Assembly (NCBI GenBank): GCA_021299385.1
Contig: JAJTGZ010000024.1
Location: 1-32,488 of the forward strand
Source: Phycisphaeraceae bacterium
GTDB taxonomy: Bacteria; Planctomycetota; Phycisphaerae; Phycisphaerales; UBA1924
Reading direction: 5' to 3'
DNA length: 32,488 bases
Shown here: one piece after another, positions 7,690 to 15,773 of the stretch
How the letters are laid out: the number at the start of each line of letters is the position of its first letter
Position numbering within the stretch: the stretch's first letter is position 1
Notes under the pieces: generated by a model
The model's input: only the letters and a program-made list of their open reading frames with translations
What the model was told of the DNA's origin: nothing
Databases searched by the model: none
Translations under genes and position numbers: made by a program

Positions 7690-9066
7690 TCAGACGGTGA
7701 TGGTCTGGGCGCGATCGGGGCCGACGGAAACATGCCGCACCGGCACGCCGACGTGCTTCTCGATGAGGTCGAGATACGCCCGCGCCGGCGCGGGCAGGTC
7801 GGCCAGCGCACGCGCAGCGGTGATATCCCCAAAGCCGGGCACCTCCGTATACACCGGCACGCACTTGGCCAGCACCGATGCATCAGGGGGAAGGTGGTCG
7901 ATCTGCTTGCCCCCGAGTTTGTAGCCGGTGCAGGCGCGCAGCACCGGCTCGCCGCCGAGCACGTCCAAAAGCATCACGGCGAGGCCCGTGCAACCGTTCA
8001 GCCTCGCGGAATACCGCACGGCCACTAGGTCCAGCCACCCCACACGCCTCGGCCGCCCGGTGGTGGTCCCAAACTCGCGCCCACGCTGGCGGATGGCGTC
8101 GCCGATGGCGCGGTCGGCGGGCGTGCCCAGCAGTTCCGTCGGCAGCGGCCCCCCACCGACGCGTGTGCTGTACGCCTTCATAATCCCCAGCACCCCGGTG
8201 ATGGCCGACATCGGCACACCAGCGCCCGTCGCGGCACCCTGACTCGCACACGAACTGCTCGTTACGTACGGGTACGTCCCGTGGTCAACATCCAAAAGCG
8301 TCGCGTTGGCCCCCTCAAAGAGGATCGGCCGGCGCGCATCGACCAGCCCCAGCAGCATCGCGCTCGTATCACGGATATACGGCTCAAACCGCCCCCGCCA
8401 ACGCCCGCACAACTCCCCCATCGCCTCAGGATCAAAGCTCGTGCTCACGCTGTCGCCGATAGCCACGGCACCGAGCATCGCGCTCTTGAGTTTGCAGATC
8501 GACGGCAGCCGCTCGGCTAAAACCTCCGGGCGCAGAAGGTCCCCCATGCGGATCGCCGAGCCTCGCAGAGCCTTGTCCGCATAACACGGGCCGATCCCCC
8601 GCTTGGTGGTGCCGATCGGTTCGAGCGACCCCTGGCTCAGCCACCGTTCGCGGAGTTCGTCCTCGGCCTTGTGCCAGGGCATGACGATGTGGGCACGGTC
8701 GGAGATCACCAGCCCCGAGGTGTTGATCCCCCGCGCGTGCAGCGTGTCCAGCTCGCGGGCGAGCCAGTCGGGGTCGATGACGACGCCGTTGCCTATCACC
8801 GCCGGCTTGCCCGCGTGCAAGATGCCCGAGGGGATCAGGTGCAACGCAAACCGTTCGCCCGCGATCACCACCGAGTGCCCGGCATTCGCACCGCCGTTGT
8901 ACCGGACCACGGCGTCGTGCCCATCAGCTAGCAGATCGACGATCTTCCCCTTGCCCTCATCCCCCCACTGCAACCCGACGACAACGACGCCAGACGCGGC
9001 CCGGGGTGTGGCCGCGGCGGCAGGGTTTGTGCTGGGCGAGGGGGTTGGGGGGGTTTTGGTGTGCAT
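7690..9066 (-). CDS. purA: Adenylosuccinate synthetase
   Basis: The enzyme makes adenylosuccinate from IMP, aspartate and GTP, the first committed step to AMP. The P-loop-like block GLQWGDEGKGKIVDLLA (31-47) and NGGANAGHSVV give the catalytic Asp and His. IMP-binding GTTKRGIGPCYADK and the C-terminal TTGRPRRVGWLDLVAVRY are also present. From ATG 9066 it is 458 aa, with a Thr/Pro/Ala-rich N-terminal extension of about 25 residues not needed for the fold. GAGAAG just upstream of the ATG can serve as ribosome site. The stretch SSSCASQGAATGAGVPMSAI is slightly expanded relative to my memory of the family, but the reading frame is clean. Confidence 0.95.
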   Translation of the reverse strand: MHTKTPPTPSPSTNPAAAATPRAASGVVVVGLQWGDEGKGKIVDLLADGHDAVVRYNGGANAGHSVVIAGERFALHLIPSGILHAGKPAVIGNGVVIDPDWLARELDTLHARGINTSGLVISDRAHIVMPWHKAEDELRERWLSQGSLEPIGTTKRGIGPCYADKALRGSAIRMGDLLRPEVLAERLPSICKLKSAMLGAVAIGDSVSTSFDPEAMGELCGRWRGRFEPYIRDTSAMLLGLVDARRPILFEGANATLLDVDHGTYPYVTSSSCASQGAATGAGVPMSAITGVLGIMKAYSTRVGGGPLPTELLGTPADRAIGDAIRQRGREFGTTTGRPRRVGWLDLVAVRYSARLNGCTGLAVMLLDVLGGEPVLRACTGYKLGGKQIDHLPPDASVLAKCVPVYTEVPGFGDITAARALADLPAPARAYLDLIEKHVGVPVRHVSVGPDRAQTITV

Positions 9067-9141
9067 GTGCTTCTCAGGCCCGGTAGGGGCTTGGACGATG
9101 GTACGGGTCCTGGCCGAGCATGGCCTGCCGGTGGTCCGAGA

Positions 9142-9160
9142 AAGGGGCGCTTTGCCCCTT
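9142..9160. promoter_or_regulatory. 7-bp hairpin in the purA / zinc-ribbon divergent region
   Basis: AAGGGGC (9142-9148) and GCCCCTT (9154-9160) pair around a 5-nt loop. It lies about 75 nt upstream of the purA ATG. A minus-strand TACCAT nearer purA could be its -10 box. Whether the hairpin falls in a transcript is unclear. Confidence 0.25.
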
Positions 9161-9269
9161 GCGCCACCCCCGGCCGGTGTGGGCATCAAGTTTGCGCCCC
9201 CGTGCGTCGATGCACCAGTTGTAGGGTTACCAAACCTTGAGCCTCCGCCTTGCTATCGGGACCACCGAA

Positions 9270-9491
9270 ATGGATGAGACCGTCCGCATCATGTGCCCAA
9301 GTCTGACGTGCCGGCGTGTGCTCGGCGTGCCCAGTGCCGCGCGTGGCAAGACCGTCCGCTGCCGAAACTGCGGCACGAATATCAAAATCCCCGCCGCAGG
9401 CGAGAATCCCCTCGAAAGTAAAAAGCCCCCCGAGGCCAAGAAGCCCGCCGACCCCAAGAAGCCGGGCGACTCCAAGAAGAACGCGGCCTGA
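9270..9491 (+). CDS. Small zinc-ribbon protein with Lys/Pro-rich tail
   Basis: The 73-aa protein starts at ATG 9270 (MDETVRIMCPS). A TTG at 9237 would add 11 residues unlike the family. It has one treble-clef or zinc-ribbon unit: CPSLTC and CRNC separated by about 16 residues, ending GTNIKIP. This CxxxxC/CxxC pattern is common in planctomycete MJ0042-like ribbons, often fused to larger proteins; here it stands alone. The tail is a repetitive Lys-Pro-Glu/Asp sequence (KKPPEAKKPADPKKPGDSKK), likely disordered. TATCGG at 9254-9259 may be its -10 box. lpxB starts 27 nt downstream, so they are probably one transcript. The role is unknown; nucleic-acid binding is a guess from the basic tail. Confidence 0.7.
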   Translation: MDETVRIMCPSLTCRRVLGVPSAARGKTVRCRNCGTNIKIPAAGENPLESKKPPEAKKPADPKKPGDSKKNAA

Positions 9492-9518
9492 CGCTCGCAG
9501 CGGTGCAACAATCCACCC

Positions 9519-10706
9519 GTGCCTTTGCGCTCGACCAACTCGCCGGCGCTCACGTCGCGCCCGGGCGTGCTCTTCACCGCCTTTGAGCCTTCAGGCGACG
9601 ACCACGCCTCGATCGTCATCAAAGAACTCCGCGCCCGCAACCCCTACCTGCCCATCTACGCCTGGGGCGGCCCGAAGATGGCCCGCGCCGGTGCCACACT
9701 CATCGAGCGAACGACCGACGACGGCGTCATGGGAGTGCCGGGGATCAGGAAGATCATTGAGCACGTGCGCATCAACCGGCGGATCGAGGAGTGGCTGGAC
9801 AAAACGCGCATCGCAGCGCACGTGCCCGTCGACTCGCCGGATGCCAACTTCCCGATCTGCCGGATGGTCAAGGCGCGCGGCGGGCGCGTCGTGCACATGG
9901 TCGCCCCGCAACTCTGGGCCTGGCGGGAAGGTCGGATCAATAAACTACGTGCCTTGACCGACCTGGTCCTGTGCGTCCTTCCCTTCGAGGAGTCCTGGTT
10001 CTTGTCCCGAAAGGTGCCTGCACGCTTCATCGGGCACCCACTGTTCAACGCCCCCGTCGATACCACGGCCCTCGCCAGGCTGGTCGGGGCCTGGCCCCGT
10101 GGCTCGCCCAGCGTTGCCCTCATGCCCGGCTCACGCCCAGGCGAGATCGAACGCTGCTGGCCCCTGCTCATCGACGCCTACAAACGCCTCCGCCAGGACT
10201 TCCCCCAAGCCATGGGCGTGGTGCCCGTGGTGCACGAGATGGTCCAAGACCAACTCCACCGCATCGCCAACGAACTCGGCGGCTGGCCTGAGAACGTCTA
10301 CGTCGTCTCAGGCAACACAGACGCGGCAATCGCCTGGTGCGACTTCGCCCTCGTCGCCAGCGGCACCGTAACGCTCCAGGTCGCCAGGCAGATCAAGCCG
10401 ATGGTTACCTTCTACCCCGCAAGCCCCGCACTCCGCGTGCCGTATGGGCTGTTCGGGCGTTGGGTCTTCAAGACGGCGTACTTCACGCTCCCGAACCTGA
10501 TCGCCAACCGTGCCGTGGTACCCGAACTCGCACCCCACTTTGGCGATGGGCACGCCCTGACGGTCGGCGCCTACCGCCTGATGCGACAGCCCGGCTACGC
10601 CGACGCCCAATGCGCAGGCCTGCGCGAGATCATCGGCAAGTTCGACGGCAAGGCGTGCGGGCCCCTCGCCGCCGAGAGCATCGAGCAGGTCATCGGGCTG
10701 CGGTGA
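9519..10706 (+). CDS. lpxB: Lipid-A-disaccharide synthase
   Basis: LpxB (GT19) joins UDP-2,3-diacylglucosamine and lipid X to form the beta-1',6-linked disaccharide of lipid A, on the cytoplasmic face of the inner membrane. Visible family blocks are EPSGDDHASIVIKELRAR near the N-terminus, VPVDSPDANFPIC, VHMVAPQLWAWREGRI, TDLVLCVLPFEE, RFIGHPLF, ALMPGSRPGEI and the C-terminal LVASGTVTLQVA, all in order. GTG 9519 is used, with no Shine-Dalgarno site but an AACAAT box 6 nt before. Length (395 aa) fits the family. With the lptE-like and bamD-like genes at 14-15.8 kb it implies an LPS-bearing outer membrane. No other lpx gene is in the window. Confidence 0.9.
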   Translation: MPLRSTNSPALTSRPGVLFTAFEPSGDDHASIVIKELRARNPYLPIYAWGGPKMARAGATLIERTTDDGVMGVPGIRKIIEHVRINRRIEEWLDKTRIAAHVPVDSPDANFPICRMVKARGGRVVHMVAPQLWAWREGRINKLRALTDLVLCVLPFEESWFLSRKVPARFIGHPLFNAPVDTTALARLVGAWPRGSPSVALMPGSRPGEIERCWPLLIDAYKRLRQDFPQAMGVVPVVHEMVQDQLHRIANELGGWPENVYVVSGNTDAAIAWCDFALVASGTVTLQVARQIKPMVTFYPASPALRVPYGLFGRWVFKTAYFTLPNLIANRAVVPELAPHFGDGHALTVGAYRLMRQPGYADAQCAGLREIIGKFDGKACGPLAAESIEQVIGLR

Positions 10707-10738
10707 AGCCCGGCAGCGGGCGGGGTGCTTGTGCGCGG

Positions 10739-10744
10739 TACGAT
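10739..10744 (+). promoter_or_regulatory. -10 box TACGAT, 5 nt before ATG 10750
   Basis: TACGAT, then CGCCC, then ATG; no ribosome site is visible. Confidence 0.4.
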
Positions 10745-10749
10745 CGCCC

Positions 10750-11319
10750 ATGACGCGAGTGCTGACAACGATCCACCTGTGCGTGCTGGGCCTCTGGGCC
10801 GGGGCACTGCTGATGGCCGGGGGGGCCGCGGCGGTCATCTTCCCGACCGTCAAAGACTTGCAGGCCCAGGTCCCCGCCCTCTCGACATACACCGGCGAGC
10901 ACTGGAGGCTCGTCGGCGGGCGCGTGGCCAACAAGATTTTCCTCATCGCCGACATCGCCCAGCTGATCCTGGCCGGCACGGCACTGCTCACACTTGCCAT
11001 GCTCGGCTTGCGACGTGCCCCGGCGATGCGTGCCGGGCGGGCGGCGATCGTCTGGATCGCCGGCCTGGGCGCGAGCCTGATGCTGCTCAGTTACCACCTG
11101 CTGGTCTTGCAACCCAGGATGGGCGCAAACCTGCGGAAGTACTGGGACGCCGCCGGCGCAGGGCAGAACGTCCAGGCCCAGGAGTTCCGCCTCGCCTTTG
11201 ACGCCGACCACCCAACCGCCAGCAGGGTGCTGATCACACTGGCGGTGCTGGTCGTCATCACGCTGATCGCCGCGGTCTGGCAGAACACACGCCAAGGCAG
11301 CGAAGCGGGCAGGTCGTAA
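10750..11319 (+). CDS. Four-helix integral membrane protein (DUF4149/TMEM205-like)
   Basis: A 189-aa protein from ATG 10750. Four hydrophobic segments are evident: about residues 4-30 (HLCVLGLWAGALLMAGGAAA), 66-90 (FLIADIAQLILAGTALLTLA), 100-122 (AAIVWIAGLGASLMLLSYHL) and 160-180 (ASRVLITLAVLVVITLIAAV). The spacing, with a loop carrying GEHWRLVGGRVANKIF after helix 1 and an acidic loop before helix 4, resembles DUF4149/TMEM205-like proteins. Function of that family is unknown. It may follow lpxB in the same transcript (43-nt gap) or be transcribed alone. Family call tentative. Confidence 0.75.
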   Translation: MTRVLTTIHLCVLGLWAGALLMAGGAAAVIFPTVKDLQAQVPALSTYTGEHWRLVGGRVANKIFLIADIAQLILAGTALLTLAMLGLRRAPAMRAGRAAIVWIAGLGASLMLLSYHLLVLQPRMGANLRKYWDAAGAGQNVQAQEFRLAFDADHPTASRVLITLAVLVVITLIAAVWQNTRQGSEAGRS

Positions 11320-11354
11320 TACGGTTCCCGGTTGTCTCTTACGCAGAACCCATC

Positions 11355-11425
11355 CGCCGAGGGGAGGGGCAGGGGTGGGGTTTGCCACTTCGGACGCACG
11401 ACGCTCAGTGCTGATCCATGCAACT
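11355..11425. repeat. Dispersed G-rich intergenic repeat, copy 1
   Basis: Four G4 tracts at 11361-11380 (GGGGAGGGGCAGGGGTGGGG) are followed by a tail containing CTTCGGACGCACGAC and TGATCCAT, shared with copy 2 at 31308-31395. It lies between two convergent genes, so it may help end transcription. Confidence 0.8.
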
Positions 11426-11436
11426 CCCCCCCACTG

Positions 11437-12930
11437 CTACGGCAGTTTCCACACCGTCCCGGCCGGCGGGGGATCGAGTTCATCACAGACCGCACCCCGG
11501 CGCAGTTGCACCAGCAGTGCGCTCAGGTCCGCCGGCAGCGGGGCGTGGAAGACCATCTGCGCATCGGTGATCGGGTGGCGCACCTTCAAGATCGCCGCGT
11601 GCAGGGCGACGCGACCGATCCCCGGCCCAGCCTTGCCCGCAGAGATCACGCGCCCCTGGTACATGTCGTCGGCCAGCAACGGGTGCTGGCGGTGCTGCAT
11701 GTGCACCCGAATCTGGTGCGTACGCCCCGTCTTCAGTTCCACCTCGACAAGGCTCACCCACGGCGAATCCGCCGACAGCAGCGGGCCGGGACGATCCGCC
11801 GACGGTGTGGCCTGCGGTGCAAGAGCCGGCAACGCGACCGCCTCGGGAGGGGTGCTCGCCCACCCCTTGACCAGCGCAGGCTTAGGCCCGGCCAGGTCGT
11901 GCTTGCCCAGCCCGCGCGCAGGTGCCGAGCAATACCGCCCAAGCACACGATAAATCGTCAACGCATCCTTGCCCAGGTGGTCGTGGCGGATGACCTGCTT
12001 CTCGCGGTGCCCCTTCTCGCGCGAGGGGTGCGGGCCGATCGGCTCGTCGATGGCATCGATGGGAGGCTCGACATACCCGTGCACAAATGCAACATACCGC
12101 TTGTCGGTCTGCCGATGCTCGAACTGGTGCCCGAGTTTCCAGTGCGCCTGGTCGGTCTTGGCAAAGATGATCGCCCCGGAAGTCTGCCGGTCCAGGCGGT
12201 GGACGACGCCCGGGCGTGCAAACTCCTTGCCCACCGCCGAGAGGGCACCGCCCGTCCCCGAGCGGTGGCGGAAGTGAAAAGCCAACGCGTTGATGAGCGT
12301 TCCTGACAGGTGCGACCGCGCCGGGTGGACGATGATGTCTGCCGACTTGTTAAGCACGATGATGTGCTCATCCTCAAAGAGCACGTCCAGCGGGATGTCC
12401 TCCGGCGGCACGTCCTCCGCCGGGGGCGCCTCGATCATCACCTCGACGACATCCCCCAGGCGAAGGTTGGTGCTCGCCTTGGCCAGGCGGTCGTTGACGC
12501 GTACGCCGCCGTCATCGATCAACTGCTGGAGCTTGGCCCGGCTCATAAACGTGATCCGGTCGACGAGATACTTATCCAGGCGTTTGTCCAGGTCCTTTTG
12601 CAGTGTGAAGACGACCCGCTGCCGGGCCGGAGATTGCACGGGCACGACGTCATCATCACCCAGCTCGGCATCCGTTTGAGCCAACTCTGCAGGTGGCACA
12701 GGTGGGGCGACCGCAGCAGGATGATGCGGGGCGGCCGCAGCAGGATGAGGTTGGGCGGCCGCAGCAGAATTTGGTGGGGCGGTCGCCGCAGAATTTGGTG
12801 GGGCGGCCGTCCCGGCCGCCTTCGCCGCTCGAAAGAGCGCACCCGGATCGACCTTCCCCCCCGGCCCGATCAACGGGTCCTTCCGTTTGCTCCGGTCATC
12901 GCGCGGGTTTTTGCGTTCGCGTTTGGGCAT
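11437..12930 (-). CDS. RluD-family 23S rRNA pseudouridine synthase with N-terminal repeat region
   Basis: The 497-aa protein from ATG 12930 isomerises uridine to pseudouridine, most likely in large-subunit rRNA. Domains in order are a basic, low-complexity N-terminus (1-100), an S4 RNA-binding domain (about 115-170, RLDKYLVDRITFMSRAKLQQ), and the catalytic domain with GVVHRLDRQTSGAI, where Asp247 is the catalytic nucleophile. Further blocks are YVAFVHGY, VEVELKTGRTHQIRVHM and HPLLADDMY. The N-terminus holds 8-residue repeats (APPNSAAT type) from a 24-bp DNA repeat, and a Pro/Ala-rich loop interrupts the catalytic domain. An earlier GTG at 12990 would overlap the upstream reductase. The RluA/C/D subtype cannot be separated with confidence. 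Confidence 0.9.
   Translation of the reverse strand: MPKRERKNPRDDRSKRKDPLIGPGGKVDPGALFRAAKAAGTAAPPNSAATAPPNSAAAAQPHPAAAAPHHPAAVAPPVPPAELAQTDAELGDDDVVPVQSPARQRVVFTLQKDLDKRLDKYLVDRITFMSRAKLQQLIDDGGVRVNDRLAKASTNLRLGDVVEVMIEAPPAEDVPPEDIPLDVLFEDEHIIVLNKSADIIVHPARSHLSGTLINALAFHFRHRSGTGGALSAVGKEFARPGVVHRLDRQTSGAIIFAKTDQAHWKLGHQFEHRQTDKRYVAFVHGYVEPPIDAIDEPIGPHPSREKGHREKQVIRHDHLGKDALTIYRVLGRYCSAPARGLGKHDLAGPKPALVKGWASTPPEAVALPALAPQATPSADRPGPLLSADSPWVSLVEVELKTGRTHQIRVHMQHRQHPLLADDMYQGRVISAGKAGPGIGRVALHAAILKVRHPITDAQMVFHAPLPADLSALLVQLRRGAVCDELDPPPAGTVWKLP
12704..12799. repeat. 24-bp tandem repeat, four units, inside the rluD-type gene
   Basis: Units at 12704, 12728, 12752 and 12776 share GGGGCGGCCGCAGCAG followed by a variable part. 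Because 24 is divisible by three, they encode 8-residue Ala/Pro repeats and keep the frame. Units 3 and 4 are most alike (both end AGAATTTGGT). Confidence 0.85.
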
Positions 12931-12964
12931 CGTGGGCAGTCGCAGGCCAACGCCGAGCTGCGTC

Positions 12965-13918
12965 TTAGGCGTAGACCTCCAGAAAGACACGCCGCGTGGG
13001 CCTGACCTGCCGGTGGATCATCGCGCGCGTCCACCCATCAATATTCCCGGCGGCCTCTGGGTCCAGCTCCAGATACTGCTCCAACACCCCCGGCCCCAGC
13101 GCACGCGCCAACTGCTGAAAGACCCCCAGTTCCATCCCCGCGATCCCGCAGATATACACCAGCGCTCGCCCAGAGGCAAACTGCGACTCAAGCACGGGCC
13201 ACTCCGCGGCCAGGCGGTCTTGCACGTACATCTTCCCGTGCGGGGCGTTGGCCTCCCGGCTGATGGCTGTGCGGTAGTGGAAGTTGGCGTGCTCCTGCGC
13301 CAGCTGCGCCAACTGCCCGTGATAGAGCAGGTCGGTGGCGTACGGCGAACCCATAATCAGCGTGATCTCACCCTTGTATCCACCCGCAAACAAATCCATC
13401 AGCATCCCCCGGAAGGGGGCGATCCCCGTGCCCGTGGCGATAAAGACAAAGTCGTGCGCCCCGGCATCGACGGGCAGCACAAACCGCTTCCCGCTCGGCC
13501 CGCTCACTTGCACCTTGCTCCCCACACCCAACCCGCACAGATAGTTGCTCGCCACTCCAAGAAACAACGAGTTGTCCGCGGGGTTCTCGTCGATCAGCCG
13601 CTTGACCGTCAACGCATGCACGGCACCATGCCCATCCTCGCCACGCGTTGGGCTGGCCAACGAATACAACCTCGGCTTGTGCGGCCTGCCGTTGCCATCC
13701 ACCCCGGGGGCGAGGATGCCCAGGCTCTGGCCCGGGATGCACTTGCCGGCCAGGCCGGTTCCCGACAGGTCCAGTTCGATGTGGCGGACAAACCCCGCCG
13801 CCTTTTTCCCCGCGGTGCACGCCTCGTTTTTGACCACCGTCGCCGTCGCCGGCTCGGCCGGCTTGTGGATGTGCATCTCCGCGTGCCGGAGTCGGATTTC
13901 CATGCTTGCATTGCTCAT
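12965..13918 (-). CDS. Plant-type ferredoxin-NADP(+) reductase-like oxidoreductase
   Basis: A 317-aa FAD/NAD(P)H flavoprotein that moves electrons between a one-electron carrier such as ferredoxin and NADP(H). The FAD-binding barrel carries KPRLYSLASP (81-90) and NYLCGLGVGSKVQVSGPSGK (125-144). The NADP domain has FIATGTGIAPFRGML (159-173), YICGIAGMELGVFQQLA, and an aromatic end FLEVYA, close to the EVY terminus of plant-type FNRs, where the Tyr stacks on the flavin. One extra Ala follows. ATG 13918 is chosen because a minus-strand TATCGT box lies 5 nt upstream. It precedes the pseudouridine synthase by 34 nt. BoxA-like or other reductase subfamilies are alternatives. Confidence 0.87.
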   Translation of the reverse strand: MSNASMEIRLRHAEMHIHKPAEPATATVVKNEACTAGKKAAGFVRHIELDLSGTGLAGKCIPGQSLGILAPGVDGNGRPHKPRLYSLASPTRGEDGHGAVHALTVKRLIDENPADNSLFLGVASNYLCGLGVGSKVQVSGPSGKRFVLPVDAGAHDFVFIATGTGIAPFRGMLMDLFAGGYKGEITLIMGSPYATDLLYHGQLAQLAQEHANFHYRTAISREANAPHGKMYVQDRLAAEWPVLESQFASGRALVYICGIAGMELGVFQQLARALGPGVLEQYLELDPEAAGNIDGWTRAMIHRQVRPTRRVFLEVYA

Positions 13919-13923
13919 ACCCC

Positions 13924-13929
13924 ACGATA
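13924..13929 (-). promoter_or_regulatory. -10 box TATCGT, 5 nt before ATG 13918
   Basis: Minus strand: TATCGT, GGGGT, ATG. No ribosome site. It sits in the 88-bp divergent gap shared with the bamD-like gene. Confidence 0.35.
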
Positions 13930-13994
13930 CGCCGATGGCCACGCCCAGAGAACCCATGGCCAGAGCAGGCTAGGCACCGAGCCGGGGGCTTTGC

Positions 13995-14000
13995 TACCCT
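13995..14000 (+). promoter_or_regulatory. -10 box TACCCT, 6 nt before bamD-like ATG
   Basis: TACCCTCTGGCG then ATG. The GT4 gene on the other strand has TACCCTCTGGCC then GTG, a near-identical start region for an unrelated gene. Confidence 0.45.
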
Positions 14001-14006
14001 CTGGCG

Positions 14007-15200
14007 ATGGCACGACCAGGCAGGACATCAGCGATCTGCAAAGACTCGGCAGTGGCGGCCCAGGGCCTCTTTGCCCTCGCCGCCCTTGCAGCCGGGCTTC
14101 TTGCCGGGTGCTCTGGCTCTAGCAAAGCAGGCAGCGATGGTCCACTGCCCGACCCGTTGGCACTGATGAAGCAGCCCGAGCAGCCCCCGGCCAGTTCAGC
14201 CGGACGCACCAGCACCACCTATTCCCTGGACACCGCTGGTTCATGGTCGGCCACGGGCACACCCCCGACGGAGGGCGATGAGGCCGTGCTCGCCAAAGCC
14301 AGGCGCGAACTGGCGCAAGACCAGCCCGACGCCGCTCACGCGACGATCGACAAGTGGATCAAGTCCAACGAGCAGACCAGCAACGCCCTGCTCCCCCAGG
14401 CCTACCTCCTGCGTGCTGACGCGACGGCCGCGGGGGGCAACGAGTATGAAGCACTCTTTGATTATGAGATGCTCATCAAGAGCTTCCCGAGTTCACCCGA
14501 GTATGTAACGGCCGTCTCGCGCGAGTTGGACATCGCCAGCACCTACCTCAACGGCACACGCCGCAAGATGCTCGGCATCCGCTGGGTCAACGCCGAGAAG
14601 GTCGGCGAAGAGCTCCTCCTGCGCGTCCACGAACGCCTCCCAGGCTCCCGCCTGGCCGAGCGCGCGGGGATCGAACTGGCCGATTACTACTACCGCACCA
14701 GCGACCTGGAGAGCGCGGCTATCGCCTACGAGCTCTTCCAGCAGAACCACCCCCGCAGCGCCTACGCCATGCGCGCACGCCAGCGCCAAATCTTCAGCAA
14801 CCTCGGTCAGTTCAAAGGCCCACGCTACGACTCGACCAAACTCCTGGACAGCAAGGCCCTCATCGACCGCTTCCAGAACGACTATCCCGCCCAGGCCGAA
14901 CTCCTAGGCCTAGACGCAACGCTCCTGAGCCGCATCGACGAGAGCAACGCCGAGCAGATGCTCGAGACCGCCAACTGGTACATCCGCCGCGAGGAACTCG
15001 AATCCGCCCGCCTGGTCCTCAACCGCCTGGTCCGAAAGTACCCCCAGACCGGCGCGGGCCAACGGGCACTGGCCCAACTGCAAGAGCGCAACTGGCTTGT
15101 CCAGACCGGTGCAGAAAAAGCCGCAGCAACCGGCACGCCCACACCTGTGCCCGCACCCCCCACCCAACCCCCCGGCGATAGTCCGAAAGGTGAGAACTAG
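14007..15200 (+). CDS. BamD-like outer-membrane assembly lipoprotein (TPR)
   Basis: The 397-aa protein has a lipoprotein signal ending LAAGLLAGC, with lipidated Cys35 followed by SGSS, so it should be anchored in the outer membrane on its periplasmic face. Beyond a disordered linker (36-90) come helical TPR-like repeats: ARRELAQDQPDAAHATIDKW, YEALFDYEMLIKSFPSSPEY, ERAGIELADYYYRTSDLESA and LESARLVLNRLVRKYPQTGA. The last two resemble the BamD/YfiO pattern of pairing a gap-filling step with a KYP or SFP turn. BamD helps BamA insert beta-barrel proteins. The tail is Pro/Thr-rich. The stop shares one base with the lptE-like GTG, so the two are translationally coupled. Confidence 0.8.
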   Translation: MARPGRTSAICKDSAVAAQGLFALAALAAGLLAGCSGSSKAGSDGPLPDPLALMKQPEQPPASSAGRTSTTYSLDTAGSWSATGTPPTEGDEAVLAKARRELAQDQPDAAHATIDKWIKSNEQTSNALLPQAYLLRADATAAGGNEYEALFDYEMLIKSFPSSPEYVTAVSRELDIASTYLNGTRRKMLGIRWVNAEKVGEELLLRVHERLPGSRLAERAGIELADYYYRTSDLESAAIAYELFQQNHPRSAYAMRARQRQIFSNLGQFKGPRYDSTKLLDSKALIDRFQNDYPAQAELLGLDATLLSRIDESNAEQMLETANWYIRREELESARLVLNRLVRKYPQTGAGQRALAQLQERNWLVQTGAEKAAATGTPTPVPAPPTQPPGDSPKGEN

Positions 15201-15225
15201 TGTCAAGGCTTTTAGTGTCAAGGCT
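15198..15225 (+). repeat. 13-bp direct repeat spanning the lptE-like start
   Basis: TAGTGTCAAGGCT occurs at 15198-15210 and again at 15213-15225. Each copy holds an in-frame GTG (15200 and 15215), so the start codon region is duplicated. AAAGGTGAG at 15186-15194 favours the first. Confidence 0.8.
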
Positions 15226-15751
15226 GAGGCTCTGCTCAGCCGCGTTGGGCGCATCGGTCATGGCCGGCTCTTTGCCGATGACGGGCTGTTCTACCGACCC
15301 GAGCCAGGGCTATTCCTTCTCCCCCGCATTCCGCCAGGACGTGCAGACCATCGCCGTGCCGATCTTCCAGAACGACACGTTCTACCCGCGCATGGCCGGC
15401 AAACTCAACGAGTCGATCGCCGCGGAGATCCGCAAGCAAACCCCCTACGCCATCGTTGACCGCGCCCAAGCGCAGACGCTGCTGACGGGAACGATCCGCA
15501 CCATCAACCTCCCGACGCTCTTTACCGACCAGCAGACGGGCCTGGCCGCCGAGTCTGCCGTGAGCATCACGATCGACTTTGCCTGGACCGATACCCGCAG
15601 CGGTCGCGTGCTGATGAGCCGGAAGAACTTCTCGGTCGCACGCGCTTTTGTCCCCGCACGCCAGGGGGGTGAGCTGATCCAGACCGGCGAGGACCAGGCG
15701 GTCCAGCAGTTGGCCAAGGACATCGTTGCGGAGATGCGCAGCGGGTGGTAA
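15200..15751 (+). CDS. LptE-like LPS-assembly lipoprotein
   Basis: A 183-aa lipoprotein; GTG 15200 follows an AAAGGTGAG ribosome site with ideal spacing and overlaps the preceding stop by one base. The signal ends SLPMTGC, with Cys30 lipidated; Met at -3 is unusual but tolerated. The mature part fits the LptE pattern: IAVPIFQNDTFYPRMAGKLNESIAAEI, then VDRAQAQTLLTGTIRTI, then a beta-rich segment ESAVSITIDFAWTDTRSGRVLMSRKNF and a C-terminal helix QAVQQLAKDIVAEM. LptE plugs the LptD barrel that delivers LPS to the cell surface. No lptD is in the window. The neighbouring bamD-like gene supports an outer-membrane role. Confidence 0.78.
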   Translation: MSRLLVSRLRLCSAALGASVMAGSLPMTGCSTDPSQGYSFSPAFRQDVQTIAVPIFQNDTFYPRMAGKLNESIAAEIRKQTPYAIVDRAQAQTLLTGTIRTINLPTLFTDQQTGLAAESAVSITIDFAWTDTRSGRVLMSRKNFSVARAFVPARQGGELIQTGEDQAVQQLAKDIVAEMRSGW

Positions 15752-15773
15752 GGGTGGGGGTTGCGGGCAGGGG

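Noticed and set aside
11332-14122. Long plus-strand open frames over the rluD-type and reductase genes
   Set aside because: They lie opposite genes with clear motifs and translate to Arg/His/Pro-rich sequence without domains.
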